A stretch of DNA of 64,000 nt from Chloroflexi bacterium AL-N1 (GTDB lineage: Bacteria > Chloroflexota > Chloroflexia > Chloroflexales > Roseiflexaceae): NCBI GenBank assembly GCA_013122435.1, contig WYDT01000003.1, forward strand, positions 248,001-312,000, read 5' to 3'. Below are positions 1-8,893 of this stretch, piece after piece (positions within the stretch are counted from its first letter, which is position 1; each line of letters starts with the position of its first letter). The notes under the pieces are model-generated. The model worked only from the letters and a program-made list of their open reading frames with translations, was not told where the DNA came from and ran no database searches. The position numbers and the translations under genes are program-made.

Positions 1-914
1 TACGATGGATCGATTACGGCACCAAGAATGATCTGGCCTTCGGGATCAATCGCGTTATAGATAATCTCAGCAGCCTCATTGACTTCGGTAATACCCAGAT
101 CCTCACCACCAGTAACATTGAACAGTACGCCCTTGGCACCATTGATAGAGACTTCCAGAAGCGGTGAGGCAATCGCCTGATTGACCGCATCGACCATGCG
201 GTTGTCGCCACTGCCAATCCCAATTGCCATAAGTGCGGTCCCCTGTTGTGCCATGATCGTTTTCACGTCGGCAAAGTCCACGTTAATCAAACCACGCTGA
301 GTGACCAGGTCGGAAATGCCCTGAATACCCTGGCGCAGTACATCGTCGGCCATGCGGAATGCCTGCAACATCGAGGTGTTTTTGCTGGCACTTTGGAGCA
401 GCCGGTCGTTTGGAATAGTGATCAATGTGTCGACCATGGGTTTGAGTTGCTCAAGTCCTTGCTCACCAGTCTTCTTGCGGTGGTTACCCTCAAAGGTAAA
501 TGGCCGTGTCACCACACCGACGGTCAGCATGCCCAGATCCTGAGCAATACTTGCAATAATGGGTGATGCACCGGTGCCGGTTCCACCACCCATACCAGCG
601 GCGATAAAGACCATATCGGCACCCTTGAGTGACTCATAGATCTCTTCCGTGGTTTCCTCAGCCGCCTTCTGTCCAATAACCGGATTGCCACCGGAGCCAA
701 GGCCCTTGGTCAGTTTATCCCCGATACGAATACGAACATCGGCCAGTGAGTGCATCAGCGCTTGAGCATCAGTGTTGACGGTAATAAATTCAACACCCTG
801 CATACCATCTTCGATCATACGGTCAACAGCGTTTGAACCGCCGCCACCAACGCCCACTACTTTGATTTGAGCCCCAGGCTCCAATGCCGCATTAAAGTCG
901 GTATAATCAGTCAT
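1..914 (-). CDS. ftsZ: Cell division protein FtsZ (3' end cut by window edge)
   Basis: Tubulin-like GTPase that polymerises into the cytokinetic Z-ring. About 304 N-terminal residues are present; the rest lies outside the window. Reading from the ATG at 914, the protein begins [14 protein letters not shown] and contains the nucleotide-binding [12 protein letters not shown] stretch near residue 19 and the tubulin signature [12 protein letters not shown] near residue 107, followed by a T5/T6 region with RPFTFEG and NPxD-like TIPND. The start is supported by GGAGG seven bases upstream. It is the last visible gene of the dcw cluster, 75 bp after ftsA, with a hairpin in the gap. Identification is certain; the C-terminal FtsA-binding tail cannot be judged. 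Confidence 0.97.
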   Translation of the reverse strand, partial: MTDYTDFNAALEPGAQIKVVGVGGGGSNAVDRMIEDGMQGVEFITVNTDAQALMHSLADVRIRIGDKLTKGLGSGGNPVIGQKAAEETTEEIYESLKGADMVFIAAGMGGGTGTGASPIIASIAQDLGMLTVGVVTRPFTFEGNHRKKTGEQGLEQLKPMVDTLITIPNDRLLQSASKNTSMLQAFRMADDVLRQGIQGISDLVTQRGLINVDFADVKTIMAQQGTALMAIGIGSGDNRMVDAVNQAIASPLLEVSINGAKGVLFNVTGGEDLGITEVNEAAEIIYNAIDPEGQIILGAVIDPS

Positions 915-950
915 TTGTGTCCCTCCAATTGTGTAATATCACATGTCGTT

Positions 951-975
951 GCATGTCGCATGCCACACGACATGC
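951..975. other. Hairpin between ftsA and ftsZ
   Basis: GCATGTCG (951-958) and CGACATGC (968-975) form a perfect 8-bp stem with a 9-nt loop in the ftsA-ftsZ gap. No T-run follows on either strand, so it is not a classical terminator. It could be an mRNA processing or attenuation element that sets the ftsA:ftsZ ratio; that role is inference. Confidence 0.4.
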
Positions 976-989
976 GATCGATAAACAGG

Positions 990-2237
990 TTAGGGAAGAA
1001 ATTCCCGAAGCCAGTTCTTAAAGCGGTCGTAGCTGGTTCCTAAACCGTTGCGTTCTCCATTGACGCTGGATGAATTCAACATCGCAATACCATGCTGCGA
1101 CCCCCAGCGTACCAGCCCTACCCCAGTCGCATAGGATGGACTATCAATTGACTCCGAGAGACCATACAAGTTGTCTGGTATGCCCACCCGGACTGGAACC
1201 CCAAGCATATCTCGCATGAGTTCATCAAAGCGTGAAAGCTGTGCCGACCCGCCAGTGATTACGATACCAGCTGGCAATAATCCATCATAGCCACTACGTC
1301 TGATTTCGTTGTAGATGAGTTCGATTACCTCCTCGGCGCGTGCCTGAATGACTTGATTGAGTAAATAACGGCTGATCGTTTTTTTCTCGTTGGGGCCAAA
1401 CCCTTCGACTTCGATCTGATCTTCGGCTTCGTCTGTTGGTGCTTCGGCAATGGCCGAGCCATATTTGATTTTGAGATACTCTGCAGTATGATGTGGTGTT
1501 TGTTGAACTAACACAATGTCGTTGGTAAATTGATTACCACCCACCGCGATAACACTGGTGTGCCAGATGCCGCCCTGCACAAAGACGGCAATGTCTGTAG
1601 TCCCACCGCCAATGTCGACGAGGGCCACACCACGTTCTTTGTCTTCGGCGTTGAGCACCGCTTCGCCGGATGCAAGTGGCTGAAGCACCAGATCGTCGAT
1701 ATCCACGCCGGAACGTTGGATGCTCTTGATCAGGTTTTGGATCGCCATGACCTCACCAGTGACAATGTGAGTTTCGACTTCCAGCCGAAACCCCGACATC
1801 CCAATCGGATCACGAATACCCTCATGGCCATCAACAATATATGCACGCGGAATCACGTGAATGACTTCACGCTGAGTTGGGATGGCTACCGCCTGTGCTG
1901 CCTCAACAGCACGCCCAATATCATTCCGTGTGATCTCGTGGTCGCTTCGTGCAACAGCCACAACACCACGGCTGTTGAGCGACGATACGTGTCGGCCCGC
2001 AACACCGACAAATGCCGTCCCAATACGATACCCCGAGAGTCGTTCTGCTTTTTCGACGCTGGTGGCAATAGTATTGACGGCGTCGTCGATATTGACAATG
2101 ACACCCTTGTCCAATCCTTTTGACGGGGTCAAACCGACGCCAAGGATATTGAGGCGCCCGTGCTCTTGAATTTGTGCCACAATCGTGCACACCTTAGTTG
2201 TGCCAACATCAATACCGACAATAGTACGTTGTGCCAT
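990..2237 (-). CDS. ftsA: Cell division protein FtsA
   Basis: Actin-like ATPase that tethers FtsZ filaments to the membrane. The sequence shows the phosphate-1 motif GIDVGTTKV near residue 8, the phosphate-2 motif VDIGGGTTDIAVF near residue 208 and the adenosine motif GIVITGGSAQL near residue 325. The C-terminus (YDRFKNWLREFLP) is the expected amphipathic membrane-targeting helix. A GTG nine bases further upstream (2246) is in frame, but its ribosome site would touch the codon; the ATG at 2237 has AGGGGG eight bases away and gives MAQRTIVGIDVG, so it is preferred (415 aa). It lies between ftsQ and ftsZ as usual. Confidence 0.95.
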   Translation of the reverse strand: MAQRTIVGIDVGTTKVCTIVAQIQEHGRLNILGVGLTPSKGLDKGVIVNIDDAVNTIATSVEKAERLSGYRIGTAFVGVAGRHVSSLNSRGVVAVARSDHEITRNDIGRAVEAAQAVAIPTQREVIHVIPRAYIVDGHEGIRDPIGMSGFRLEVETHIVTGEVMAIQNLIKSIQRSGVDIDDLVLQPLASGEAVLNAEDKERGVALVDIGGGTTDIAVFVQGGIWHTSVIAVGGNQFTNDIVLVQQTPHHTAEYLKIKYGSAIAEAPTDEAEDQIEVEGFGPNEKKTISRYLLNQVIQARAEEVIELIYNEIRRSGYDGLLPAGIVITGGSAQLSRFDELMRDMLGVPVRVGIPDNLYGLSESIDSPSYATGVGLVRWGSQHGIAMLNSSSVNGERNGLGTSYDRFKNWLREFLP

Positions 2238-2340
2238 AGCGTTCACCCCCTACCAAGAGTCACGAATGCGCGATAGCGTGTGAAAATCATTGCAACAATT
2301 TGTTTACTCATCGCAACACTCCTAACCCCGACTGTTGAAG

Positions 2341-3186
2341 TTACGGCGTTTCCGCCTCCGGTGACGGCGGTGTATCGCCGTCATTGCGATAAAACGGTGT
2401 GTTTGGTCGTAAGTCAAGGTACGTAAAGGCCGTTCCATCATGTAAAAGTTGATTTAAGACAATAAGTTTTTCATCAAGACGGTCATATTGACCAAAGACA
2501 ATCGTTTTCTGATCCGGCGCAGTCACGACCATCCCCGTGTCAGGGTGCCAGCTAATATCGGTTGGCAACAGATTGACTTCGGTTGGCAGCCGCAGCGCCA
2601 ATGACTGCCCTAACTCAACCACCTTTGTATCAACATGATCATTTGGGGCGAGTTCGCGATCACTTCGGTCCTGGATAACCAGTGTATTGGTAAGTGGCGC
2701 TGTACCATCGTTCCCTAACACCCGCCCGTCTGCGTCCACCAGGAAGATATTACCACCAACCTGCCAGCGCACCTCCGGCGTCCGCTCATTAATGGTAATC
2801 ATCAGTTGGTTGGGGAGCACAACATATGAATTGGCCTCCTCAATATAGGCATTGGTCAGCAGTTGCTCGTTGATGCGTTGCGTATCAACAGACCAGATTG
2901 ATTGGTTCCGTGCATCGGCCAAATCTATCACATCTACGGTACTGATGACCTTTGCTCCTTCCACCCGAATCTCTTGTACGACATATTCAGGTGAGGTAAA
3001 AATGTATAACAAACTCCCAGCCGAGACAATCAATGCAATCAAACTAAAGAACCGCCCACTGGTAAACCACGACCCAGCGATAATCTTCGCTCCCGGGTGT
3101 ACCGTTGAGTTGGTTCGTTTGCGCGATGGTTTGCGGCGCGTGGTGGTCGTTCGTGTTTGAGATTTGTTATACCCAGAGCGTTGCAT
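2341..3186 (-). CDS. ftsQ: Division protein FtsQ/DivIB
   Basis: Bitopic divisome scaffold that links early and late division proteins. The 281-residue protein has a long basic cytoplasmic tail (about residues 1-45, rich in R/K/T), one membrane segment (about 46-64) and an extracytoplasmic POTRA domain starting YVVQEIRVEGAKVIS (about 68-138), followed by a beta domain typical of FtsQ/DivIB. It ends with a short acidic-proline tail. The ATG at 3186 has a weak GGTGAAG site. Position between ddl and ftsA is the canonical one. Family assignment is firm although the family is poorly conserved. Confidence 0.88.
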   Translation of the reverse strand: MQRSGYNKSQTRTTTTRRKPSRKRTNSTVHPGAKIIAGSWFTSGRFFSLIALIVSAGSLLYIFTSPEYVVQEIRVEGAKVISTVDVIDLADARNQSIWSVDTQRINEQLLTNAYIEEANSYVVLPNQLMITINERTPEVRWQVGGNIFLVDADGRVLGNDGTAPLTNTLVIQDRSDRELAPNDHVDTKVVELGQSLALRLPTEVNLLPTDISWHPDTGMVVTAPDQKTIVFGQYDRLDEKLIVLNQLLHDGTAFTYLDLRPNTPFYRNDGDTPPSPEAETP

Positions 3187-3231
3187 ATATCTTCACCATC
3201 AGGTTTGCACCACGGTATAGCATAATAGTTA

Positions 3232-4338
3232 TCACCGCTTCTGACGCTCCAGCGCCAGCGTAATGAGCCGATCCAGCAGTGCGTTGTAGGACAAGCCGCT
3301 GATTTCCCACATCTTCGCGTACATGCTCACGGGGGTAAATCCGGGCATAGTATTGGCTTCATTCAGATAGAGTTTCTCGGTCTCACGGTCCAATAGAAAG
3401 TCAACTCGTGCAAGACCTGCGCCATCAAGTGCGGTGAATGCGCGTTTGCCCATTTCACGGACCTGTTCAGTAAGTGTATGCGAAATCGGTGCCGGAATGA
3501 CCATCTGTGATGCACCATCAAGATATTTTGATTCGTAGTCGTACCATTCCTTGGAGGGCAGAATTTCACCAGGGGTGCTGGCTTCTGGCTCATCATTCCC
3601 CAGAATACTCACCTCAATCTCGCGTGCGCTGATCCCCTGTTCGACGACGATACGGCGGTCGTAGCGGGCAGCATCGTTGATGCCCTCCTCTAACGTTGCT
3701 CGATCACTGGCTTTACTCACGCCTACACTGCTACCCATGTTGGCTGGTTTGACAAACATGGGATAGCTAAGGTGTGATTCGATACGTTCAAGCGCATGAT
3801 TTGGATCACGCTCCCAGTCGATACGTCGTAGGAACAGCCATGGCAGTTGTGGTAGATCAGCGGCTGCGAAGGCATGCTTCATCATAACTTTGTCCATGGC
3901 TACGGATGAAGCCAACACGCCACACCCGACATAGGGCACACCGGCAAGCTCAAACAATCCTTGAACGGTGCCATCTTCGCCACGCGGGCCATGGAGTACC
4001 GGAAACACCACATCGAGTGGTGGAACATGTCCTGTCGGTATGTCCACAGGGGGCGTCGTTGATAACAGCGTTGTTGGTGATGGTGTTTCTTCGGCAGTGG
4101 CGCCACTGGTTTTTTCAGATGGTCCACCTGGCAGTAGTTTGGGATCGGCCAGATTTTCCAGCGTTGCCAGCGGATCGCCGCTGGCGAGCCAGCGTCCGTC
4201 TTTGGTAATACCAATAGGGACTATCTCATACTTATCGTGATCCAGACCGGCAATCACCGCGCGGGCCGAAACGATAGAGACTTCATGTTCACTAGATTGT
4301 CCACCAAATAATACACCAACTCGAATTTTAGGTGCCAT
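3232..4338 (-). CDS. ddl: D-alanine--D-alanine ligase
   Basis: Cytoplasmic ATP-grasp ligase that makes the D-Ala-D-Ala dipeptide for peptidoglycan stem peptides. Visible motifs are the N-terminal GGQSSEHEVSIVSA, the substrate loop EDGTVQGLFELAGVPYVG, MFVKPANMGSSVGVSK in the ATP-binding domain and the metal/ATP motif ARVDFLLDR with LNEANTMPGFT near the C-terminus. At 368 residues it is a little longer than E. coli DdlB because of a Ser/Thr/Pro-rich insertion around residues 75-105. It sits between murB and ftsQ. Only a weak ribosome site (AAGG) precedes the ATG. Confidence 0.95.
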   Translation of the reverse strand: MAPKIRVGVLFGGQSSEHEVSIVSARAVIAGLDHDKYEIVPIGITKDGRWLASGDPLATLENLADPKLLPGGPSEKTSGATAEETPSPTTLLSTTPPVDIPTGHVPPLDVVFPVLHGPRGEDGTVQGLFELAGVPYVGCGVLASSVAMDKVMMKHAFAAADLPQLPWLFLRRIDWERDPNHALERIESHLSYPMFVKPANMGSSVGVSKASDRATLEEGINDAARYDRRIVVEQGISAREIEVSILGNDEPEASTPGEILPSKEWYDYESKYLDGASQMVIPAPISHTLTEQVREMGKRAFTALDGAGLARVDFLLDRETEKLYLNEANTMPGFTPVSMYAKMWEISGLSYNALLDRLITLALERQKR

Positions 4339-4379
4339 GGTTGTTCTGCCTTACGAAAGTGCCTCGATATCATTAGCTG

Positions 4380-5309
4380 TTACGATTTCCCACCGACGAG
4401 CTGTACTTCGAGTTCCAACGTTATGCCAAACTCCGCTAATACACGCTCACGTGCCAGATTGATCAGTTGGAGCGCATCTGCATATGTTGCGCCGCCGCGA
4501 TTGATAATGTAATTCGCATGTTTCTGGGCGATCTCGGCTCCACCAATGCGGGTTTCCTTGAGACCAGTGGCTTCGATCAGCCGCCCTGCACTGTCTCCTG
4601 GTGGGTTTTTGAAAACGCTGCCGCACGATTGACCACTTGGTGTTTTACTGCGGCGTTCTTCGGAAATGGCGGCTAAACGTATGGCCAACTTCCATGGGTC
4701 GGTGCGTACGAGTTTGAACTCAGCTGCCACAACGATTGGCCCTGGCGATTCACACGTATGCGCCTTTAACACACTGGTACGATAGCCATACTCAAATCGA
4801 TCTACGGGCCACTCCTCAATGGTGTTGTCAACCAGCAACCACGCTCGTGACAGACTTGATGCAATATCGCCGCCATAGCAACCAGAGTTGCCAGATACCG
4901 CACCACCGATGGTGCCTGGTATGCCTTCAGCCCATTCAAGACCGGCCCACCCCTGGCGAGTTAATTTGCGAGCGGTTCCCGCAGTCGGTGCACCTGCTCC
5001 AACTCGTACATAGGCTGTATCACCATCTTCTTTGATTTGTACCTCTAGATCACGATAGCGGATCACGAGACCGGCAAAGCCACTGTCGTGGATCAGGATG
5101 TTGGAGCCACCACCCAGTATAAAAATGGGCAACTTCTGGTTTTTGCTCCATCCCAGTGCTTCTATCAGTTGTACAGGTGTTGCTACATCGGTAAAGTACT
5201 GTGCTGGCCCACCAATGCGCCACGAACTATAGCGCGCTAATGATTCATTCGTTCTGATATAGTCAGGTCGTGTATTGCCGATACCTGTTGTGTTCCGTTG
5301 GTTGTCCAT
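4380..5309 (-). CDS. murB: UDP-N-acetylenolpyruvoylglucosamine reductase MurB
   Basis: FAD- and NADPH-dependent enzyme that reduces the enolpyruvyl ether to UDP-MurNAc. The 309-residue protein has the FAD-binding motif LGGGSNILIHD, the IPGTIGGAVSGNSGCYG stretch, the FEYGYRTS motif and the catalytic-serine region CGSVFKNP, then GGAEIAQKHANYIIN. These fit MurB (VAO-type flavoprotein). AGGA five bases before the ATG supports the start. The 229-bp gap upstream (5310-5538) separates it from murC and shows no gene. Confidence 0.95.
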   Translation of the reverse strand: MDNQRNTTGIGNTRPDYIRTNESLARYSSWRIGGPAQYFTDVATPVQLIEALGWSKNQKLPIFILGGGSNILIHDSGFAGLVIRYRDLEVQIKEDGDTAYVRVGAGAPTAGTARKLTRQGWAGLEWAEGIPGTIGGAVSGNSGCYGGDIASSLSRAWLLVDNTIEEWPVDRFEYGYRTSVLKAHTCESPGPIVVAAEFKLVRTDPWKLAIRLAAISEERRSKTPSGQSCGSVFKNPPGDSAGRLIEATGLKETRIGGAEIAQKHANYIINRGGATYADALQLINLARERVLAEFGITLELEVQLVGGKS

Positions 5310-5538
5310 CGAGTTCCTATGGATATCCGTTTAGTTTCCCGCCTTGCCGAACATATGTTTTTGGGATAGAATAGCGCGACCACTGGCCGCGCTCTACGAG
5401 CTTGTCCATGTACGGCGCGTGTAATATCGTATGAGTGCGTTGGATGCCCGTACTATCAATCTGATGCGTCGGCATTATCGGTGACTATCACCGCATCGAC
5501 CTGGATGCCAACTAGCAGTCTGTGTTAAGCCACCTATT

Positions 5539-6969
5539 CTATGAGCTGTCGGTGGCAGGCAGCTTGTGTTTTGCTCCTATACGATGAAGAAGGGTTTCAC
5601 CAATAATGTATCCGTCGCCTGCTCCCAGCGTGAGTAGGACATCACCAGGCTGTAAGAGATCCTCTAGTATAGTGGTCGCTTCTTGAATATCGCCAGCAAC
5701 AGCAACATCCGAGTGGCGAATATGTGCAACTAATTGAGTACTATCAATACCAGAGACGTTTTGTTCGCGTGCGGCATAAATGTCACCGATACGGACCACA
5801 TTAGCATCGTTGAACACATCGGCCCATGCATCAAGCAACGCCTGTGTTCGTGAAAATGTGTGTGGTTGCAAATAGGCTACGATACGTCGCTTCCCATAGC
5901 CACGTCGGGTGGCCTGGAGCGTTGCGAGCACCTCGGTTGGGTGGTGGGCATAATCATCGATAACGGTGATACCACCTGCCTCCCCTTTGAGTTCAAACCG
6001 ACGTTCTGTACCGCGATAGGTTGTCAGTGCCTCTGCAATGGTTTGCTGATCAACACCAAGTAACGACGTTGCTGCTATGGCAGCTAGCACATTCCGCACA
6101 TTATGATCGCCGTGCAGTGGTATGGTGCGCGGACCAAGGCGTCGGGTAGACAGGGTGCGCTGGTTGTAATGCCACAGGTCGAAATGTGTACCCTGCTCGG
6201 AACTTTGGACCCCCGATGCACTCCAATCGAGCAGTTGGCGTCGGCAATCGACGGGGTTGCCAGCAATACGCTCGTCAATGCCATAGTATGTGGCTTCGGT
6301 CGCACCAAGTGCGCGTTGCACCCCGGCATCATCGCCACACACAATCAGATGACGTGGTATTTGTACCGTGTTTGCAAATGCTACAAATGCCTCATCGTAC
6401 GCTGCTGATGTTGGATAGATATCTACATGATCTAATTCAATATTTGTAATAATGGCGATAACTGGCATCAATGACAAAAAAGTACGATCATATTCATCTG
6501 CCTCAATAATAAGCGGTGCGTCTGGTGCGCCCCAGCGTGCGTTGGTGCCCAGGCTGGGGATGTGTGCGCCCACGAGAAAGCCCGGATCGCGTTGGGCGTG
6601 CATCAGTATGTGGGACATCAAGGCGGTTGTGGTGGTTTTGCCGTGCGTCCCTGCGACGGCGACAATGTGGCGTTGTTGTGACCACTCACGCCACATGTCG
6701 GTGCGTTTGAGTACCGGGATGCCACGCTGGTGGGCTGCCTGTATCTCAGGATGGTCTGGCTTTGCGGCGGATGTGGTCAGAACAGCATCGGCATCGGCGC
6801 CCTGTGCGGCAGCGTGGCCGATAAAGATGGTTGCCCCACGAATGGATAAGGCATCAACATAGGCGTTGTGCTGCATATCTGAGCCACTTATGCTATGGCC
6901 CTGGTCAAGCAGAATATTGGCGATAGCGCTCATACCTGCGCCCGCAATGCCGATGATATGGTAGTGCAT
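5539..6969 (-). CDS. murC: UDP-N-acetylmuramate--L-alanine ligase MurC
   Basis: Mur ligase that adds L-Ala to UDP-MurNAc, the first stem-peptide step in the cytoplasm. It begins with the Rossmann-like MHYHIIGIAGAGMSAIA, has the P-loop VAGTHGKTTTT near residue 107, IIEADEYDRTFL and the C-terminal domain motif IDDYAHHPTEV. Length 476 is standard. The start codon overlaps the stop of the upstream membrane-protein gene by one base (TAATG), so the two are translationally coupled. Confidence 0.96.
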   Translation of the reverse strand: MHYHIIGIAGAGMSAIANILLDQGHSISGSDMQHNAYVDALSIRGATIFIGHAAAQGADADAVLTTSAAKPDHPEIQAAHQRGIPVLKRTDMWREWSQQRHIVAVAGTHGKTTTTALMSHILMHAQRDPGFLVGAHIPSLGTNARWGAPDAPLIIEADEYDRTFLSLMPVIAIITNIELDHVDIYPTSAAYDEAFVAFANTVQIPRHLIVCGDDAGVQRALGATEATYYGIDERIAGNPVDCRRQLLDWSASGVQSSEQGTHFDLWHYNQRTLSTRRLGPRTIPLHGDHNVRNVLAAIAATSLLGVDQQTIAEALTTYRGTERRFELKGEAGGITVIDDYAHHPTEVLATLQATRRGYGKRRIVAYLQPHTFSRTQALLDAWADVFNDANVVRIGDIYAAREQNVSGIDSTQLVAHIRHSDVAVAGDIQEATTILEDLLQPGDVLLTLGAGDGYIIGETLLHRIGAKHKLPATDSS

Positions 6970-7586
6970 TACTTATCCGGCCGTAGAATACGATTAAAGC
7001 GTAAAATGATAATCACACCGACCAGGATGGCGAAGGCGGCAATAACTGATGGGATGATACCCGCAAAATTGGGCAGACCATTCAGCGCAACGGTGGCCAG
7101 ATCTGGTAGGGCAACAGCTCCTGCTGCCTGGACCCAAAATGATGAGATGGCACTAATGAGCAATACCGCGATGTACAGGCCAGTCAATGTCCCTAAGATC
7201 CGCAGTGGACGAAAGCCCCCGAAACCGTTCAGTAGTTTCCCTTCCCATGGCCAGGCATAGCCTATTCCCACCGCAAGTAACGAGATAAACACCAACACCC
7301 GCAATAGAAGTGGTGCTTGAAAGTTGTCGGGAATAAGCGGTGGTAAAGGTTGCACCGTTCCCGGATCATTGCCTAACAAAAAGGCTCCCAGCGGCGGTAA
7401 ATTTGTATAGAACCGATTGATAAAGCCGATAATAAAATCGCCCCCTTGAATGGTCAGCAGGTACGCAATCGTGAGAAAGAATGCAATACTCAACATATAG
7501 CGGAACCCACGGACCCAACCGAGAACAGCGAGCGCGAGCAGGATGGTGTTGGTAACGATAGTGCTTCCCAAGTCGATTGAGATCAT
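6969..7586 (-). CDS. CvpA-like membrane protein in the dcw cluster
   Basis: Function unknown. The 205-residue protein is very hydrophobic, with about five membrane segments (roughly residues 10-28, 30-45, 90-110, 128-150 and 172-195). The topology and the N-terminal arrangement resemble the CvpA/colicin V production family, but I see no decisive motif. It overlaps murG by four bases (ATGA) and murC by one base (TAATG), so it is co-translated with two lipid II enzymes. That suggests a role in envelope assembly or division; this is inference from position only. Confidence 0.6.
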   Translation of the reverse strand: MISIDLGSTIVTNTILLALAVLGWVRGFRYMLSIAFFLTIAYLLTIQGGDFIIGFINRFYTNLPPLGAFLLGNDPGTVQPLPPLIPDNFQAPLLLRVLVFISLLAVGIGYAWPWEGKLLNGFGGFRPLRILGTLTGLYIAVLLISAISSFWVQAAGAVALPDLATVALNGLPNFAGIIPSVIAAFAILVGVIIILRFNRILRPDK

Positions 7587-8893
7587 GCTGGGCTTCTCCT
7601 GGCTGCTACATCAAACAACATGCTGGCGAGGCTTTGGGCCGCATCAGGCCGTGCCAACATGCAACCTCGTTCTGACATATACGTACGTTCCTCGTGTTTG
7701 GTAAGAAGTCTTAGAATGGCCTGATACAGCGGTCCCTCTTCTGGTCGTCCGTCGCCAAGCATCGCGCTATCCTGGATTTTCATGGCTGCGCCGTGTCGCA
7801 CAAGATAGTCGGCATTGGCTTCCTGATTGACATATGGATAGGGTATCAGGATTGCTGGCAGTTGTGCTGCAGGGAGCTCGGCCATGGTAGAGGCACCGCT
7901 ACGACATACGACCAATGTTGCTGCCCCGAACGCCCCGATCATGGTTGGCGTCGTGGCGGCAGATTTGCTATACAAGTATGGATAAAGCCGATAACGTGTC
8001 TGTAGGTTGTTTGGTAACCGTGCCGCTGCTTCCTGTAGAAACTGTTCATCTCCCTCGCGTCCACACATATGAATGATTTGTGTAAAAGGAAGCAGGTGCT
8101 CCAGTAACGTTGCTACCGCTTTGTTGATACTGCGTGCCCCACGACTCCCCCCATTGACAAACACCACGGGCAGGTCATCATCAAGATCAAAGGCTGCTCG
8201 ACAGGCAGGCTGGTCTTGTTCAAAGAGTTCAGCCCGTACCGGATAGCCTACCACGCGCATTTTTGATTGCAGGTTCGTGGAACCATGGGCTGGTTTTATG
8301 AACCCGAAATGCGATGCAGAATCCTCAACGTTGCAGGCTATCCAGGTGGATAGTCGTGCAAGTAGTTTCACTGCCATCCCAGGGATAACATCTGGCAGAT
8401 AGATGATAGTGGGAATACCAGCGTTGCGGGCTGCCAGAAACAGGGGAACACAGACATAGCCGCCGGTGCCAAGTATCGCGGTGGGGCGTAATTCGTCGAT
8501 CAGTTGTTGGGCAACCCGTGTACCACGCGCCATCGTACCGAGGTTGCGAACAAGTGTCCATGGAGCGCGCCCCCGTAGTGCTGCTGCTGGTATCGCACGA
8601 AACGGCAAATCACTTTCCTGTGGGACCAGTTGACGCTCCATCCCATCTGCACTACCAACATAGACGACGTTGTTGGGGGGGGGCGTAACTGAGGTCGCTC
8701 CCTGCACAGATGCGACAACACCCTGGTTTGGTGGGTTGTGTGGCCGACTATCCCCTTCAGCGTTGGCGAACACCAGTTCGCGCAGTGCTGCGGCGACTGC
8801 GAGTGCCGGATACACGTGACCGCCGGTCCCGCCCCCACAAAGGAAGAAGGTCGACGAGTGACGGTGCGGTCCGGCTGCTTTTGGGAGGGACAT
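7583..8893 (-). CDS. murG: UDP-GlcNAc--MurNAc-pentapeptide GlcNAc transferase MurG
   Basis: Peripheral membrane GT-B glycosyltransferase that converts lipid I to lipid II. The first glycine loop CGGGTGGHVYPALAVA is near residue 19, the second GTGGYVCVP near residue 143, and the donor-site region contains VNGGSRGARSIN and VVCRSGASTMAEL with the conserved serine/glutamate. At 436 residues it is longer than typical (about 360) through an insertion at about 45-70. The ATG at 8893 has GGAGA eight bases upstream. This start lies 137 bp inside the end of ftsW, and no later start would keep the glycine loop. Confidence 0.95.
   Translation of the reverse strand: MSLPKAAGPHRHSSTFFLCGGGTGGHVYPALAVAAALRELVFANAEGDSRPHNPPNQGVVASVQGATSVTPPPNNVVYVGSADGMERQLVPQESDLPFRAIPAAALRGRAPWTLVRNLGTMARGTRVAQQLIDELRPTAILGTGGYVCVPLFLAARNAGIPTIIYLPDVIPGMAVKLLARLSTWIACNVEDSASHFGFIKPAHGSTNLQSKMRVVGYPVRAELFEQDQPACRAAFDLDDDLPVVFVNGGSRGARSINKAVATLLEHLLPFTQIIHMCGREGDEQFLQEAAARLPNNLQTRYRLYPYLYSKSAATTPTMIGAFGAATLVVCRSGASTMAELPAAQLPAILIPYPYVNQEANADYLVRHGAAMKIQDSAMLGDGRPEEGPLYQAILRLLTKHEERTYMSERGCMLARPDAAQSLASMLFDVAARRSPA

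Noticed and set aside
1530..2123. Long open frame antisense to ftsA (and similar frames antisense to leuS and the permease genes)
   Set aside because: Shadow of a strongly coding opposite strand; composition is not protein-like.
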